Assembly: GCA_949915775.1 (NCBI GenBank)
Contig: CATLEG010000005.1
Span: 1-44,685 of the forward strand
Source of the DNA: an uncultured Candidatus Melainabacteria bacterium
GTDB taxonomy: Bacteria > Cyanobacteriota > Vampirovibrionia > Gastranaerophilales > Gastranaerophilaceae
Direction of reading: 5' to 3'
DNA length: 44,685 nt
Shown here: one piece after another, positions 16,278 through 26,186 of the stretch
How positions within the stretch are numbered: the stretch's first letter is position 1
How the letters are laid out: the number at the start of each line of letters is the position of its first letter
Program-made: the position numbers and the translations under genes
Notes under the pieces: model-generated
Databases searched by the model: none
Told to the model about the DNA's origin: nothing
Seen by the model: the letters and a program-made list of their open reading frames with translations, nothing else

Positions 16278-17483
16278 ATGAAAATACTTAAATCAATGCG
16301 TTTGCATATCGGAGTTTTTGGCAGAACAAATGTCGGAAAATCGTCACTTTTAAATAGAATTACCAATCAGGAAATCTCTATTGTTTCTGATATTGCAGGA
16401 ACTACAACCGATGTAGTCGAAAAATCCATGGAACTTTTACCGGTCGGGCCCGTAACTTTTTTAGATACAGCTGGGCTTGACGACAATACAGAGCTTGGCG
16501 AAATGCGTATTGAAAAAACATTAAAAGTTTTAAACCGTATTGATGTTGCCGTAATCGTTTGTGATCAACGCGGAATTGAAACTTACGAAGAAGAACTTAT
16601 CGAAAAACTTGATGAGTTAAAAATTCCTTATTTGATTGTCATGAATAAATGCGATGATGTTGTATACCCTCCCCTTGAGGGAGGGTCGAAATCTGTGATT
16701 TCGGGGAGGGGTATTTTGTATACCTCTGTTAAAACCGATGAACAGCTTGTTTTCAAATTCAAAGAGGCTCTTGTAAAACTTTTACCTGATGATTTTGTAA
16801 ATTCTCCAAAAATTGCAGGGGATTTGGTTGAACCTAAAAGTACGGTGATTCTTGTTATTCCGATTGATAAAGAAGCGCCTAAAGGAAGAATTATTTTACC
16901 GCAAGTTCAGACTTTACGCGACTTGTTGGATAATGATTGTCTAACCTATGTAGTTAAAGAAAATGAATTAAAACAGGCACTTGATAACTTAAAAACCCCG
17001 CCGGCACTTGTGATTACAGACAGTCAGGCATTTAAAAAAGTTTCAGAAATTGTTCCTGAAAATATCCCTTTAACCTCTTTTTCCATACTATTTGCAAGAC
17101 TAAAAGGGGATTTGACTGCATTTATCAAAGGGGCTCAGGCAATTGAAAATTTAAATGACGGAGATATGGTTTTAATCCTCGAAAGCTGTACTCATCATGC
17201 GATAGAAGATGATATCGGACGTGTAAAAATCCCTAATTTATTACGCAAAAAAACAGGAAAAAATCTTGTTATTCATAATTATGCAGGACATGATTTTCCG
17301 GATTTGAAAGATTATAAACTGGTAATTCATTGCGGTGCATGTATGACAAACAGGCGTGAAGTTTTATCAAGAATTTTAATTGCAAATAAAATGGAAGTGC
17401 CAATAACAAATTACGGAATAACAATTTCATATTGTCTTGATATTTTACCAAGAGCTGTTAAAATATTTAATGAGGAGAAATAA
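16278..17483 (+). CDS. hydF: [FeFe]-hydrogenase maturation GTPase HydF
   Basis: 401 aa. GTPase domain: P-loop GRTNVGKSSLLNRI, switch GTTTD, DTAGLDD, and G4 NKCD. The C-terminal metal domain carries ESCTHHAIEDD and VIHCGACMTNRREV, the CxH...HCxxC set that binds the [4Fe-4S] cluster and carries the 2Fe precursor. HydF loads the diiron subcluster into [FeFe]-hydrogenase, so this organism probably makes H2. Residues about 129-146 (YPPLEGGSKSVISGRGIL) are foreign to the family and are encoded by a palindromic repeat inserted in frame. Hydrogenase, hydE and hydG are not in the window. Confidence 0.93.
   Translation: MKILKSMRLHIGVFGRTNVGKSSLLNRITNQEISIVSDIAGTTTDVVEKSMELLPVGPVTFLDTAGLDDNTELGEMRIEKTLKVLNRIDVAVIVCDQRGIETYEEELIEKLDELKIPYLIVMNKCDDVVYPPLEGGSKSVISGRGILYTSVKTDEQLVFKFKEALVKLLPDDFVNSPKIAGDLVEPKSTVILVIPIDKEAPKGRIILPQVQTLRDLLDNDCLTYVVKENELKQALDNLKTPPALVITDSQAFKKVSEIVPENIPLTSFSILFARLKGDLTAFIKGAQAIENLNDGDMVLILESCTHHAIEDDIGRVKIPNLLRKKTGKNLVIHNYAGHDFPDLKDYKLVIHCGACMTNRREVLSRILIANKMEVPITNYGITISYCLDILPRAVKIFNEEK
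16664..16714. repeat. Palindromic repeat inserted in frame within hydF
   Basis: ATACCCTCCCC...GGGGAGGGGTAT arms pair across a 51-bp block with an inner ATC...GAT hairpin. It lies right after the G4 motif NKCD and adds about 17 residues. Confidence 0.85.
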
Positions 17484-17484
17484 A

Positions 17485-17742
17485 ATGGAACAAACTATTC
17501 AATATAAAACAGAAGGTACTTGCTGCAAACTTATGCAGGTAAAATTTGACGGCGACAAACTTGTTGATGTAGATTTTTTAGGCGGCTGTCATGGAAATTT
17601 ACAAGGAATAAAAGAGCTTGTAAAAGGAATGCCGATTGATGATGTAATTTCAAAATTATCAGGTATAAAATGCGGTAACAAACCGACAAGCTGTCCTGAT
17701 CAGCTTGCTAAATGCCTCAGTGAAATTAAAGCTAATGTATAA
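17485..17742 (+). CDS. TSCPD domain protein (TIGR03905 type)
   Basis: 85 aa from ATG 17485, after GAGGAGAAATAAA and only one base past the hydF stop; the tracked start lies inside hydF. YKTEGTCCKLMQVKFDGDKL, FLGGCHGNLQG, GIKCGNKPTSCPDQLAKCL match the small TSCPD family, with conserved Cys likely binding metal. The same domain closes class II (NrdJ) ribonucleotide reductases. Coupling to hydF suggests co-expression; the function is uncharacterised. Confidence 0.85.
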   Translation: MEQTIQYKTEGTCCKLMQVKFDGDKLVDVDFLGGCHGNLQGIKELVKGMPIDDVISKLSGIKCGNKPTSCPDQLAKCLSEIKANV

Positions 17743-17762
17743 TTTTTAGTCGATTGGATATT

Positions 17763-17886
17763 AGTTAAGACGTTAAGACAGTAAGTCGTTAGGACGTTAA
17801 GTTCGTATATGTCAAATATATATTTTCGAGCGATAGCGAGTGAAAAGAACCTACCGTCTTATCGTCTATCGTCCTATCGTCTTATA
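17763..17886. repeat. GTTAAGACGTTAAGAC-type repeat, copy left of ferritin
   Basis: AAGACGTTAAGACAGTAAGTCGTTAGGACGTTAAG, then GAGCGATAGCGAGTGAAAAGAAC, then CGTCTTATCGTC units that pair back to the left arm. It is nearly identical to 18463-18560 in the same orientation; diverged members lie at 20084-20200 and 39848-39890. Confidence 0.85.
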
Positions 17887-17927
17887 AAATATCCAAGGTC
17901 TGTTTGGCAGATGGAGCGGCTACGCTC

Positions 17928-18437
17928 CTAACCGATTACGGGCTGTACAAATGTTCTTGCAGCAAGTTCTTTATCAAGCATTAATAATGCTTTTTTATCA
18001 TCACCAATAAGTTTAAGTGTTGCAAGAACTCCGCCTACATTTGCTTCTTCTTCAACTTGTTCTTTCAAATACCAATTCAAGAAAGATAATGCTGCACGAT
18101 CTTTAACTTCTTCTGCAACATCCATTAATGCATTAATTCTTGAAGTTACAAATTCTTCATGAGATAAAACTTGTTCAAAACAAGCAAGTGGTGATTCCCA
18201 TTTAGTTTCCGGTTTTTCGATAGCTTCAAGTTCAACTTCTCCGCCTCTTTCATGAACATAATTAAACATACCCATTGCATGAGCGTGTTCTTCTTGCACT
18301 TGAACAGTAAACCAGTTTACAAACCCTTTAAGATTTAATCTTTCAAAATATGCCTGCATAGATAAATACAGGTATTCAGAGTACAATTCTTTGTTAATTT
18401 GATCATTAAAAGCTTTTTCCATTTTTTCGTTAATCAT
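17928..18437 (-). CDS. ftnA: Non-heme ferritin
   Basis: 169 aa, the usual bacterial ferritin length. Ferroxidase ligands are visible: Glu in NKELYSEYLYLSMQAYFE, the EEHAHAM pair, and EQVEEEANVGG. It stores iron as a 24-subunit shell by oxidising Fe(II). GGAGAACAAA precedes the ATG. It is flanked on both sides by direct copies of the same repeat family and is otherwise a single gene. Confidence 0.95.
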   Translation of the reverse strand: MINEKMEKAFNDQINKELYSEYLYLSMQAYFERLNLKGFVNWFTVQVQEEHAHAMGMFNYVHERGGEVELEAIEKPETKWESPLACFEQVLSHEEFVTSRINALMDVAEEVKDRAALSFLNWYLKEQVEEEANVGGVLATLKLIGDDKKALLMLDKELAARTFVQPVIG

Positions 18438-18462
18438 TTTGTTCTCCTTTTTATAAATGTTT

Positions 18463-18666
18463 TATAAGACGTTAAGACGGTAAGTCGTTAGGACGTTAAG
18501 TTCGTATAGGTCAAATATATATTTTTGAGCGATAGCGAGTGAAATGAACTCATCGCCTATCGTCTTTTAGACTTATACAATTTGTTAGAACATTAAGTTT
18601 AGGTGCTACAAATATGGAGCGACCATAAAGAACTTATCGTCCTATCGTCTTATCGTCTTTTAGACT
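18463..18666. repeat. GTTAAGACGTTAAGAC-type repeat, copy right of ferritin
   Basis: It starts ATAAGACGTTAAGACGGTAAG and matches the 17763 copy with only a few changes over about 95 bases, then continues into a second palindromic part ending in CGTCCTATCGTC. It accounts for most of the 316-bp gap before the next gene; nothing else is seen there. Confidence 0.85.
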
Positions 18667-18753
18667 TTTCCTTTATTCTACCACTAAAAAATTTTTAAGA
18701 TAAATACTTTGGGCAATGAAAAATTTTTTTGTTCTGCTTAATTTATAATTGCT

Positions 18754-20082
18754 ATGGAAAATTGTGTTAATAAATTACTTTCTGCACTAGGTGAAAATAT
18801 AAAATTAAAACGGGACGAATTTGCTGATTACATTGCATTCCACGGGATAGGTTCTGCCTATAATAAGCGGTGGCTCGGCAATATAGTCCCTGCTGATGTT
18901 TTGAAGCTTTCGGTCAAAGATGCGGTAAACATTATCGCAACTTTGTCGGAAAGCGGTGTTTTTTACGACAAATTTCCAGATTATATTGAAACCCCAAATT
19001 ACGGTGACAAATGGGGAAGATTAGCAAATTATATAGAAATAAATGACCGCGCAATTGCATATATGGATAATGGATGCACATGCAAAGGGATTTTAAGCTG
19101 CATAAAACTTTTGACTGCAATTCCTCCGTCTGCAAAAAGTTGGGCAAATTGCGTAATCCTATCACAGGTATGGCAGAACATTTTCGGTGACGCTTATGAA
19201 AAAGGTCCATTTGAAGAAAATTCTATTTACGGTTTAAGGCTAAATACAAGTTATAGTGATAATATTATAGATTACTCAATTGTTGATAAAATCACACCCG
19301 AAGAACAATTAAAAGCTTTTGTTGATTTAGCACATTTCAGAGGAATAAAAGTCGGTTTCAGACATGTAATTTCAGCTGACCAGATGAAAGTTGCAAAACC
19401 TTATCAGGATGATGAAACTTTTAATTGGAACAATCCAGAACATGTTGAAATTTATATATCTGAATGCGTTAAACTGATGAATTTGGGTTTTGAATGTATG
19501 TTTATAGATTCTGCAAAACACATTGGCGGATATGACATGGGAAATTACAAAGGTGTTGGTGCGCTGCCGGAGTATCATCAAATGCAGTATATTTTGTATG
19601 AAATCAGATGCCGTACCGGAAAAACAGATTTAAGTTTTGTTGGAGAAAAAAGTACATCAGACTTTGAAAGATACAGACTTATGGGTTTGAATGCAGGGAC
19701 TGATTTTATCACCGGCGACAATTTTTATACGGTAAGAGATTTATCAGAAACTCTTAAATACAATAGAGAATATGCCCCTGGAGTCGAGATCACAAATGAC
19801 AATAATGAAGGCGGGCTTTCATATGAACAGAAACTTAATCGTATAAATACAGCTTTGTTCGGATATTATCTTGCAAGTGATAAACTGCCGAGCTTTATGC
19901 AGATGAACGATTTATTTCCTCTGCGATATGACACAACAACTCATCATCTTATGATGACAAATCCATCTTATTCAACAGATGGTACAGCTTTAAGCCACTG
20001 GGAAAATTTATTCACAAAAGATGACGGACGAGATTATAACAGACGCGTCGGTGAAATTTTTGCGTGGGGGCTAAATTGTTAA
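18754..20082 (+). CDS. Diverged alpha-amylase (GH13)-like TIM-barrel protein
   Basis: 442 aa, no signal peptide. The pattern of a GH13 barrel is visible: HFRGIKVGFRHVIS (strand 3), GFECMFIDSAKHIGGYDMG (strand 4, with the nucleophile-position Asp), DLSFVGEKST (strand 5, acid/base-position Glu) and EITNDNNEGG where strand 7 normally has NHD. The canonical Arg two residues before the Asp is Phe, so the active site is altered. It may be a sugar hydrolase or transferase of an unusual kind, or inactive. Because glgA is in the window, a role in glycogen or oligosaccharide use is possible, but that is inference. Confidence 0.5.
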   Translation: MENCVNKLLSALGENIKLKRDEFADYIAFHGIGSAYNKRWLGNIVPADVLKLSVKDAVNIIATLSESGVFYDKFPDYIETPNYGDKWGRLANYIEINDRAIAYMDNGCTCKGILSCIKLLTAIPPSAKSWANCVILSQVWQNIFGDAYEKGPFEENSIYGLRLNTSYSDNIIDYSIVDKITPEEQLKAFVDLAHFRGIKVGFRHVISADQMKVAKPYQDDETFNWNNPEHVEIYISECVKLMNLGFECMFIDSAKHIGGYDMGNYKGVGALPEYHQMQYILYEIRCRTGKTDLSFVGEKSTSDFERYRLMGLNAGTDFITGDNFYTVRDLSETLKYNREYAPGVEITNDNNEGGLSYEQKLNRINTALFGYYLASDKLPSFMQMNDLFPLRYDTTTHHLMMTNPSYSTDGTALSHWENLFTKDDGRDYNRRVGEIFAWGLNC

Positions 20083-20083
20083 G

Positions 20084-20200
20084 TAGATAAGTAGTTAAGA
20101 CAATAGACGATAAGTTCTTTTCAATCGCTACGCTCCATATATTTGTACTTTAGCTCGATATGAACTCAACGTCATAACAACCTACCGTCTTAACGACATA
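20084..20200. repeat. Diverged GTTAAGAC-type palindromic repeat
   Basis: Left arm GTAGTTAAGACAATAGACGATAAGTTC; right arm TGAACTCAACGTCATAAC...CCGTCTTAACGAC. It lies between the GH13-like and ferritin-like genes. Confidence 0.7.
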
Positions 20201-20219
20201 CAAAAAAAGGAGAAACAAA

Positions 20220-21518
20220 ATGACATTTAATCCATTAGAAGAAAAGGGAATTCCCGTAGAAAAACAAATCAGAAGTTGGCATGAAATTGTCAAAAGACCA
20301 TTTGACAAACATGATATTGACTGTTATTCAAGAACAAGACAAATTTTAATGAACGGTATTGAAGTTGAAGCTTGGAATTTTAAACACAATTTTGCAAGAT
20401 GCTGTCCTGATGCTGATGTAAGAAAACTTATTGCATTATCAAGAAGAACAGAAGATATGCAGCAAACAACAGTTAACTGGTTAACACCTGCTTGCCAGAA
20501 TGTACTTGAAACAACTTTAGGCTATGAACAAGTTGCAGTAGATTTGACAGCTTGGCTTGCTCAAAACGAACCTGATGAATATGTTAAATCAGTTTATGAT
20601 ATGGGTTTGTTAGAAGACTTTGACCACCTTTACAGATACAGCCAATGGGCATATATGATTCATGGCATTGACCCTGATAATATTTTGCAAGGTATGACAG
20701 ATGTTGTATTAAGCCGTCCGACACAAAACCACCATAACTGCAGCGGCGTAAGACTGATGAATCACTATGATAAAGATACTGCATCACCTCAAACTAAAGT
20801 TAATCTTTACACACTTGTTTCAGGCGAACAGCAAACACATAACTTCTATGCCGAACATGGTATGATGTACGGTAATGATGATTTGAGAAGAACTTTCGGT
20901 GAAATTTGCGACGTAGAAGAAGAACACGTAACAATGTATGAAAGTTTAATTGACCCGAACGAAACTCCGTATGAAAAATTACTTCTTCATGAATTTACAG
21001 AAGTCTGCACATATTACAATTGCTACAAAGACGAAGAAAACGATAAATTAAAACAAATTTGGGAAGAATTTCTTGCTTTTGAACTCGGACACTTACAAAT
21101 CGCAGCGGACCTGTTCAGAGAATATGAAGACCGCGATCCAGAAGAAGTTATCGGTAATAAAATAGTTCTTCCATGTCACTTTGAAGAACAAAAAGAATAT
21201 GTTACAAATATTTTAGAAAACGAAATCGACAAACGTCACGACGGTGAAGGCGGTTTCACTACAATAGATGAACTTCCTGAAGATTGGCCAAGCTACAGAA
21301 TTCAAGAAATCGTAAACGGCGAAGGTGCACCATCTGAACAAACAATACAACTGATTAAAACTTCAATAAATATGGATATTGTAACAGCAGACCCGAAACT
21401 TCGCAAAAAAGAACCAGACCTTTTGGAACGAGGACTTGAACCTGAAATGCAAGCTCCAAATACCGTTACTGTAGAAGAATATGAAGAAATGGTCGACGTC
21501 GAGTCTATGGAATTTTAG
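20220..21518 (+). CDS. Large ferritin-like (possible di-iron) protein
   Basis: 432 aa, soluble, no signal. Residues about 180-300 contain paired carboxylate/histidine motifs typical of four-helix di-iron bundles: SGEQQTHNFYAEHG, CDVEEEHVTMYESL, LHEFTEVCTYYN and FELGHLQIAADLF. Cys residues occur at CCPD and NHHNCSG. I do not recognise a named family; rubrerythrin/ferritin-like is the best description. AAAGGAGAAACAAA precedes the ATG. The region also holds a true ferritin 2 kb upstream, so an iron or oxidative-stress role is plausible but unproven. Confidence 0.6.
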   Translation: MTFNPLEEKGIPVEKQIRSWHEIVKRPFDKHDIDCYSRTRQILMNGIEVEAWNFKHNFARCCPDADVRKLIALSRRTEDMQQTTVNWLTPACQNVLETTLGYEQVAVDLTAWLAQNEPDEYVKSVYDMGLLEDFDHLYRYSQWAYMIHGIDPDNILQGMTDVVLSRPTQNHHNCSGVRLMNHYDKDTASPQTKVNLYTLVSGEQQTHNFYAEHGMMYGNDDLRRTFGEICDVEEEHVTMYESLIDPNETPYEKLLLHEFTEVCTYYNCYKDEENDKLKQIWEEFLAFELGHLQIAADLFREYEDRDPEEVIGNKIVLPCHFEEQKEYVTNILENEIDKRHDGEGGFTTIDELPEDWPSYRIQEIVNGEGAPSEQTIQLIKTSINMDIVTADPKLRKKEPDLLERGLEPEMQAPNTVTVEEYEEMVDVESMEF

Positions 21519-21613
21519 AACAGAGGACAAGATGTCAAGAAGGCAAGCTTATTTCGTGAGCTTTGCTCACTGATAACAGCTTGACCTCCTGACATCCGAA
21601 CTTCTGTTCTTCT
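21519..21613. repeat. AAGATGTCAAGAAGG...CCTCCTGACATC inverted repeat
   Basis: The arms AACAGAGGACAAGATGTCAAGAAGGCAAGCT and AGCTTGACCTCCTGACATCCGAACTTCTGTT pair imperfectly. A related copy lies at 44457-44540. Confidence 0.75.
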
Positions 21614-21629
21614 ATAAAGGAGTATAATT

Positions 21630-21872
21630 ATGAAACTCATGAAAATTCTGAAAATATCAGCTTATACAACAATAATTGCAGCAGGTATATTTATGATTGT
21701 AAAAGGCTGTATGGAAAAACGCAAAAAAGATACTAAAGAAAAAATGATTTTAATTGCAAAACAGCTTAACACAGATATCAAAAATACCGAACGCAAGACT
21801 TCTCCAAAATATCATAAAAAAAATCAAGAAAAATATGATGAAATGTGGGGCAAAGAATCAAGTTGTAATTAA
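21630..21872 (+). CDS. Small membrane-anchored basic protein
   Basis: 80 aa. One N-terminal membrane helix (KISAYTTIIAAGIFMIVKG) is followed by a Lys-rich soluble tail (KTSPKYHKKNQEKYDEMWG). Ribosome site AAAGGAGTATAATT. Family not recognised. Confidence 0.6.
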   Translation: MKLMKILKISAYTTIIAAGIFMIVKGCMEKRKKDTKEKMILIAKQLNTDIKNTERKTSPKYHKKNQEKYDEMWGKESSCN

Positions 21873-21880
21873 TTTAAAAG

Positions 21881-21912
21881 TAAACGGATTATATAATCCG
21901 TTTATTTTTTTA
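21881..21912 (+). terminator. Intrinsic terminator before eno
   Basis: TAAACGGATTATATAATCCGTTTATTTTTTT: a 10-bp stem with a U-run. Confidence 0.85.
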
Positions 21913-21942
21913 TAAGTTAATTGTCCAAGTTGCAAAATATAA

Positions 21943-23262
<1,320 letters not shown>

Positions 23263-24522
23263 TTAAAATCTGAATAAACTTTCAAAAATACCTTCCGAAT
23301 ATGTCGGATGGGCAAAACAAACTTTTTTCAAATCATCAATCGTCATGTTATTTTGCATGGCGATTGTTATTTGCTGTATCATTGCAGATGCCTCTTTAGC
23401 AACTATATGCGCTCCGACAATTTTCCCATCCTGCGAAAGAATTTTTATAAACCCTTCTGTACAATTATCACAATGAGATTTGCCAAGAGCAGAAATAAGC
23501 ATATTTGATTTTTGATAAGTACCTTCTTTTAAATCCTGTTCACGTTTCCCAACCCAAGCAATTTCAGGACATCCATAGACAACAGACGGTACAAGGTTTT
23601 CATCAAATTCGATCTCTGATATTTCAGAAATAGCCTGTTTTATTGCAAAATGCGCAAGCTGAATTTTGCCGCAAACATCACCCAACGCGAGCGAGCAAGA
23701 CGGCACCGATACAAATGGGGTTCTTCCTGCCGCAAGTAAAACACATTCCGGTTCCAAAACTTCACCGGATTTGAGAGTTATCACACATTTATCCTTCTCC
23801 CCGATAGTGGGAGAAGGTGTCCGCAGGACGGATGAGGGGGATGTATTAATATACATTTTAATCTTTTTAGATTTAAAAATTCTTTCAACACGTTTAGAAA
23901 CTTCAACATCTGCAAGCGGCAAAAGATGTTCAGCAAGTTCAATAATACTAACCTCTACACCAAATGCTGAAAATATACGCGCCCATTCAATTCCTATTGC
24001 ACCGGAACCTATTATAGCAATACTTTTGGGTAAAGTTTTAAGTTCTAAAATATCATCGGAACTTAAAATAAATTTGTGGTCAAACCTTAACCCCTCAAAA
24101 TCTCTGGGTTTAGAACCTGTTGCAGTAATAATTTTTTCGCAAATGTACGTTTCACCATTTGCTATAATTTTACCATCCTCAATTGATGCTTCAGTATTAA
24201 CAACAACCACACCGGTGTTTTTCAAAGATAATTCCAGTGATTTTCGTAATTTTTCAACAATTTTATCTTTATGTTCAACAACTTTTGCATAATCTACAGA
24301 AATATTTTCTACATTTATTCCCAAATCCGCTGCACATTTCATCTCTTCAAAAATTTCAGCCGAATGTAAAATAGCTTTAGTCGGAATACAGCCTTTATTT
24401 AGACAAGTACCGCCTATTTTATCTTTTTCAAATAAAACTACAGACAACCCTTTTTTTCTAGCCTGAAAAGCTGCCGTATATCCTGCCGGTCCGCCTCCTA
24501 TAATTCCTATATTAAAATTCAT
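23263..24522 (-). CDS. lpdA: Dihydrolipoyl dehydrogenase, altered by repeat sequence
   Basis: 419 aa against about 460-470 for the family. FAD motif GIIGGGPAGYTAAFQA, redox disulfide GGTCLNKGCIPTK, NAD-site IIGSGAIGIEWARI, and the catalytic His in AHPTYSEGIFE are intact. It regenerates lipoamide in 2-oxoacid dehydrogenase or glycine cleavage complexes. Two oddities: residues about 227-244 (SPSSVLRTPSPTIGEKD) are translated palindromic repeat, and between AAGRTP and LALGDV about 25-30 residues usual for the family are replaced by VSVPSCS, from another GC-rich stretch. The enzyme may be impaired or have adapted. Confidence 0.88.
   Translation of the reverse strand: MNFNIGIIGGGPAGYTAAFQARKKGLSVVLFEKDKIGGTCLNKGCIPTKAILHSAEIFEEMKCAADLGINVENISVDYAKVVEHKDKIVEKLRKSLELSLKNTGVVVVNTEASIEDGKIIANGETYICEKIITATGSKPRDFEGLRFDHKFILSSDDILELKTLPKSIAIIGSGAIGIEWARIFSAFGVEVSIIELAEHLLPLADVEVSKRVERIFKSKKIKMYINTSPSSVLRTPSPTIGEKDKCVITLKSGEVLEPECVLLAAGRTPFVSVPSCSLALGDVCGKIQLAHFAIKQAISEISEIEFDENLVPSVVYGCPEIAWVGKREQDLKEGTYQKSNMLISALGKSHCDNCTEGFIKILSQDGKIVGAHIVAKEASAMIQQITIAMQNNMTIDDLKKVCFAHPTYSEGIFESLFRF
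23791..23841. repeat. Palindromic repeat inserted in frame within lpdA
   Basis: TCCTTCTCCCCGATAGTGGGAGAAGGTGTCCGCAGGACGGATGAGGG holds two palindromes, CTTCTCCC/GGGAGAAG and GTCCGCAGGAC. Similar intergenic copies exist in this window, so this one is inside a gene by insertion. Confidence 0.85.
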
Positions 24523-24525
24523 AAA

Positions 24526-24563
24526 AACCCTCTCCCTAACCCTCTCCCTTGGAGAGGGAATTT
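24526..24563. repeat. CCCTCTCCCT-type palindromic repeat
   Basis: CCCTCTCCCTAACCCTCTCCCTTGGAGAGGG lies between alr and lpdA. It is the same family as the repeats around the DUF559 gene. Confidence 0.8.
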
Positions 24564-24567
24564 ATAA

Positions 24568-25686
24568 TTATCGTGTATAAACTCTCGGTAATCTTACTTT
24601 TAAACGGCAAGTTAACTCATAGTTTATTGTTCCTAAAATTTTTGCCCATTCGTCTATAGAATGATTTTCATCAAGCAATGTAATGACATCACCTGTTTTA
24701 GCCTCAATTCCCGTTATATCAAACATCATTTGATCCATAGTAATATTTCCGATTTGTTTAACTTCATGACCGTTCAAAACTCCGGAAATTTTATTTGATA
24801 AACTTCTTGGTACTCCATCAGCATAACCAAGAGGAATTGTGGCAATTTTTTTTGTTCCATGTGCTACAAAAGTATGGCCATAACTTACACCTTCACCATC
24901 TTTTGCATCATGGATATTAACAATTCTGGCTTTTAAAGACATAACAGGTTTTAATTCAAATTTTCTCGAAACATCTCCAGGTAAGTCCGGATAAAGTCCA
25001 TAAATACCAATTCCGGCACGTCTCATATTTGATTTAACATCATAACACATTGAACCGGCAGTATTTAAGATATGCAGCAACAAACCATCTGTCTCAATTT
25101 GCGATATAACTTTATTCCATCTGTCAATTTGAATTTGAGTTTTTTCTCTGTTTTCTGCATTTGCAAGATGAGTAAAAATCCCTCCAAATTCAAGATAATC
25201 AGCATTTTTAACTTCATTTATAAATTCAACGGCATCATCAATAGAAATTCCTATTCTATTCATGCCTGTATCGAGTTTGATATGAACTTTCGGTTTAATA
25301 CCTGTTCGTTTATACGCTTGTTTACAAGCTTCTAAATGTTCTTTTGAAAAAATCGAAATAATTAAATCTGCTTTAACGGCACTTTCGACAGCCCAAACAG
25401 GAACCGCACCAAGCACAAGAATTTCACAATTAATTTTCGCCTGTCTTAAATCCACACCTTCATCAATTGAAGCAACACCGAGCATATCAGCACCGGATGC
25501 TAAAAGAGTCGGCGCAAGCATAACAGAACCATGTCCGTATGCATCAGCTTTTACAACTGCTAAGAGTTTTGTATTTTTCGGAGTATTTTTTTTAATTTGG
25601 CGCATATTATAAGAAATATTTTCCAGATTAATTTCTACCCAGCTATCTCTATGTATATTTATATTAGTTTGTCTGACATTTTTCAT
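24568..25686 (-). CDS. alr: Alanine racemase
   Basis: 372 aa, full length. The PLP lysine is in AVVKADAYGHG; the catalytic Tyr is in GVSYGHTFVA; HIKLDTGMNRIG and TMDQMMFDI are standard. It makes D-alanine for peptidoglycan. It may be transcribed together with lpdA downstream (a 45-bp gap filled by a repeat). Confidence 0.95.
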   Translation of the reverse strand: MKNVRQTNINIHRDSWVEINLENISYNMRQIKKNTPKNTKLLAVVKADAYGHGSVMLAPTLLASGADMLGVASIDEGVDLRQAKINCEILVLGAVPVWAVESAVKADLIISIFSKEHLEACKQAYKRTGIKPKVHIKLDTGMNRIGISIDDAVEFINEVKNADYLEFGGIFTHLANAENREKTQIQIDRWNKVISQIETDGLLLHILNTAGSMCYDVKSNMRRAGIGIYGLYPDLPGDVSRKFELKPVMSLKARIVNIHDAKDGEGVSYGHTFVAHGTKKIATIPLGYADGVPRSLSNKISGVLNGHEVKQIGNITMDQMMFDITGIEAKTGDVITLLDENHSIDEWAKILGTINYELTCRLKVRLPRVYTR

Positions 25687-25746
25687 ATTAAATTCAGTAT
25701 ATTACTAAAAGCATATTAAGGCAAAACTATTACACAAAATACACAT

Positions 25747-25775
25747 AAAAAAATAACCCGAAATCGGGTTATTTT
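25747..25775 (-). terminator. Terminator of the rpsF-ssb-rpsR operon
   Basis: On the minus strand AATAACCCGATTTCGGGTTATTTTTTT: a 10-bp stem and seven Us just after the rpsR stop. Confidence 0.88.
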
Positions 25776-25794
25776 CTTTCAGTTTTTTGATAAA

Positions 25795-26028
25795 TTAATC
25801 AAAAACGTAATCAATAATTGCAGCTTCTCTTGCGCGTTTAATAGCTCTAACAATCATTCTTTGATGTTTTGCACAATTGCCTGTAATACGACGAGGAATA
25901 ATTTTTCCTGCTTCTGTCAAGTATCTTTTCAATTTTGCAGCATCTTTGTAATCAATTGTTTCAACTTTGTCTGCACAAAGTCCGCAATTTTTACGTTTTT
26001 TCTTGTCATCATTGTTTAATCTTGCCAT
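25795..26028 (-). CDS. rpsR: 30S ribosomal protein S18
   Basis: 77 aa from ATG 26028; the tracked start is eight codons upstream. [21 protein letters not shown] has the Cys pair of zinc-type S18, and [34 protein letters not shown] is the conserved rRNA-binding core. It is the last gene of the rpsF-ssb-rpsR operon, but separated from ssb by 435 bp of repeats. RimI, its usual modifier, is encoded at 5576-6103. Confidence 0.94.
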   Translation of the reverse strand: MARLNNDDKKKRKNCGLCADKVETIDYKDAAKLKRYLTEAGKIIPRRITGNCAKHQRMIVRAIKRAREAAIIDYVFD

Positions 26029-26186
26029 TTTATTTTTTAACCTTTCTACCATTTATTTGTATCACTTATTAAAATCTCGTCAGTCGCTTCGCTTTTGTTC
26101 ACTTTTCAGAAATTCTATCTAAAGTCCAAACGCTTGCTCCCGTTTCTAGCCTTTCTAGCCTATATTTGTGTTACTTATTAAAATTT

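Noticed and set aside
23666-24292. 208-aa ORF opposite lpdA
   Set aside because: It is a shadow of the lpdA coding strand, with no domain and no ribosome site.
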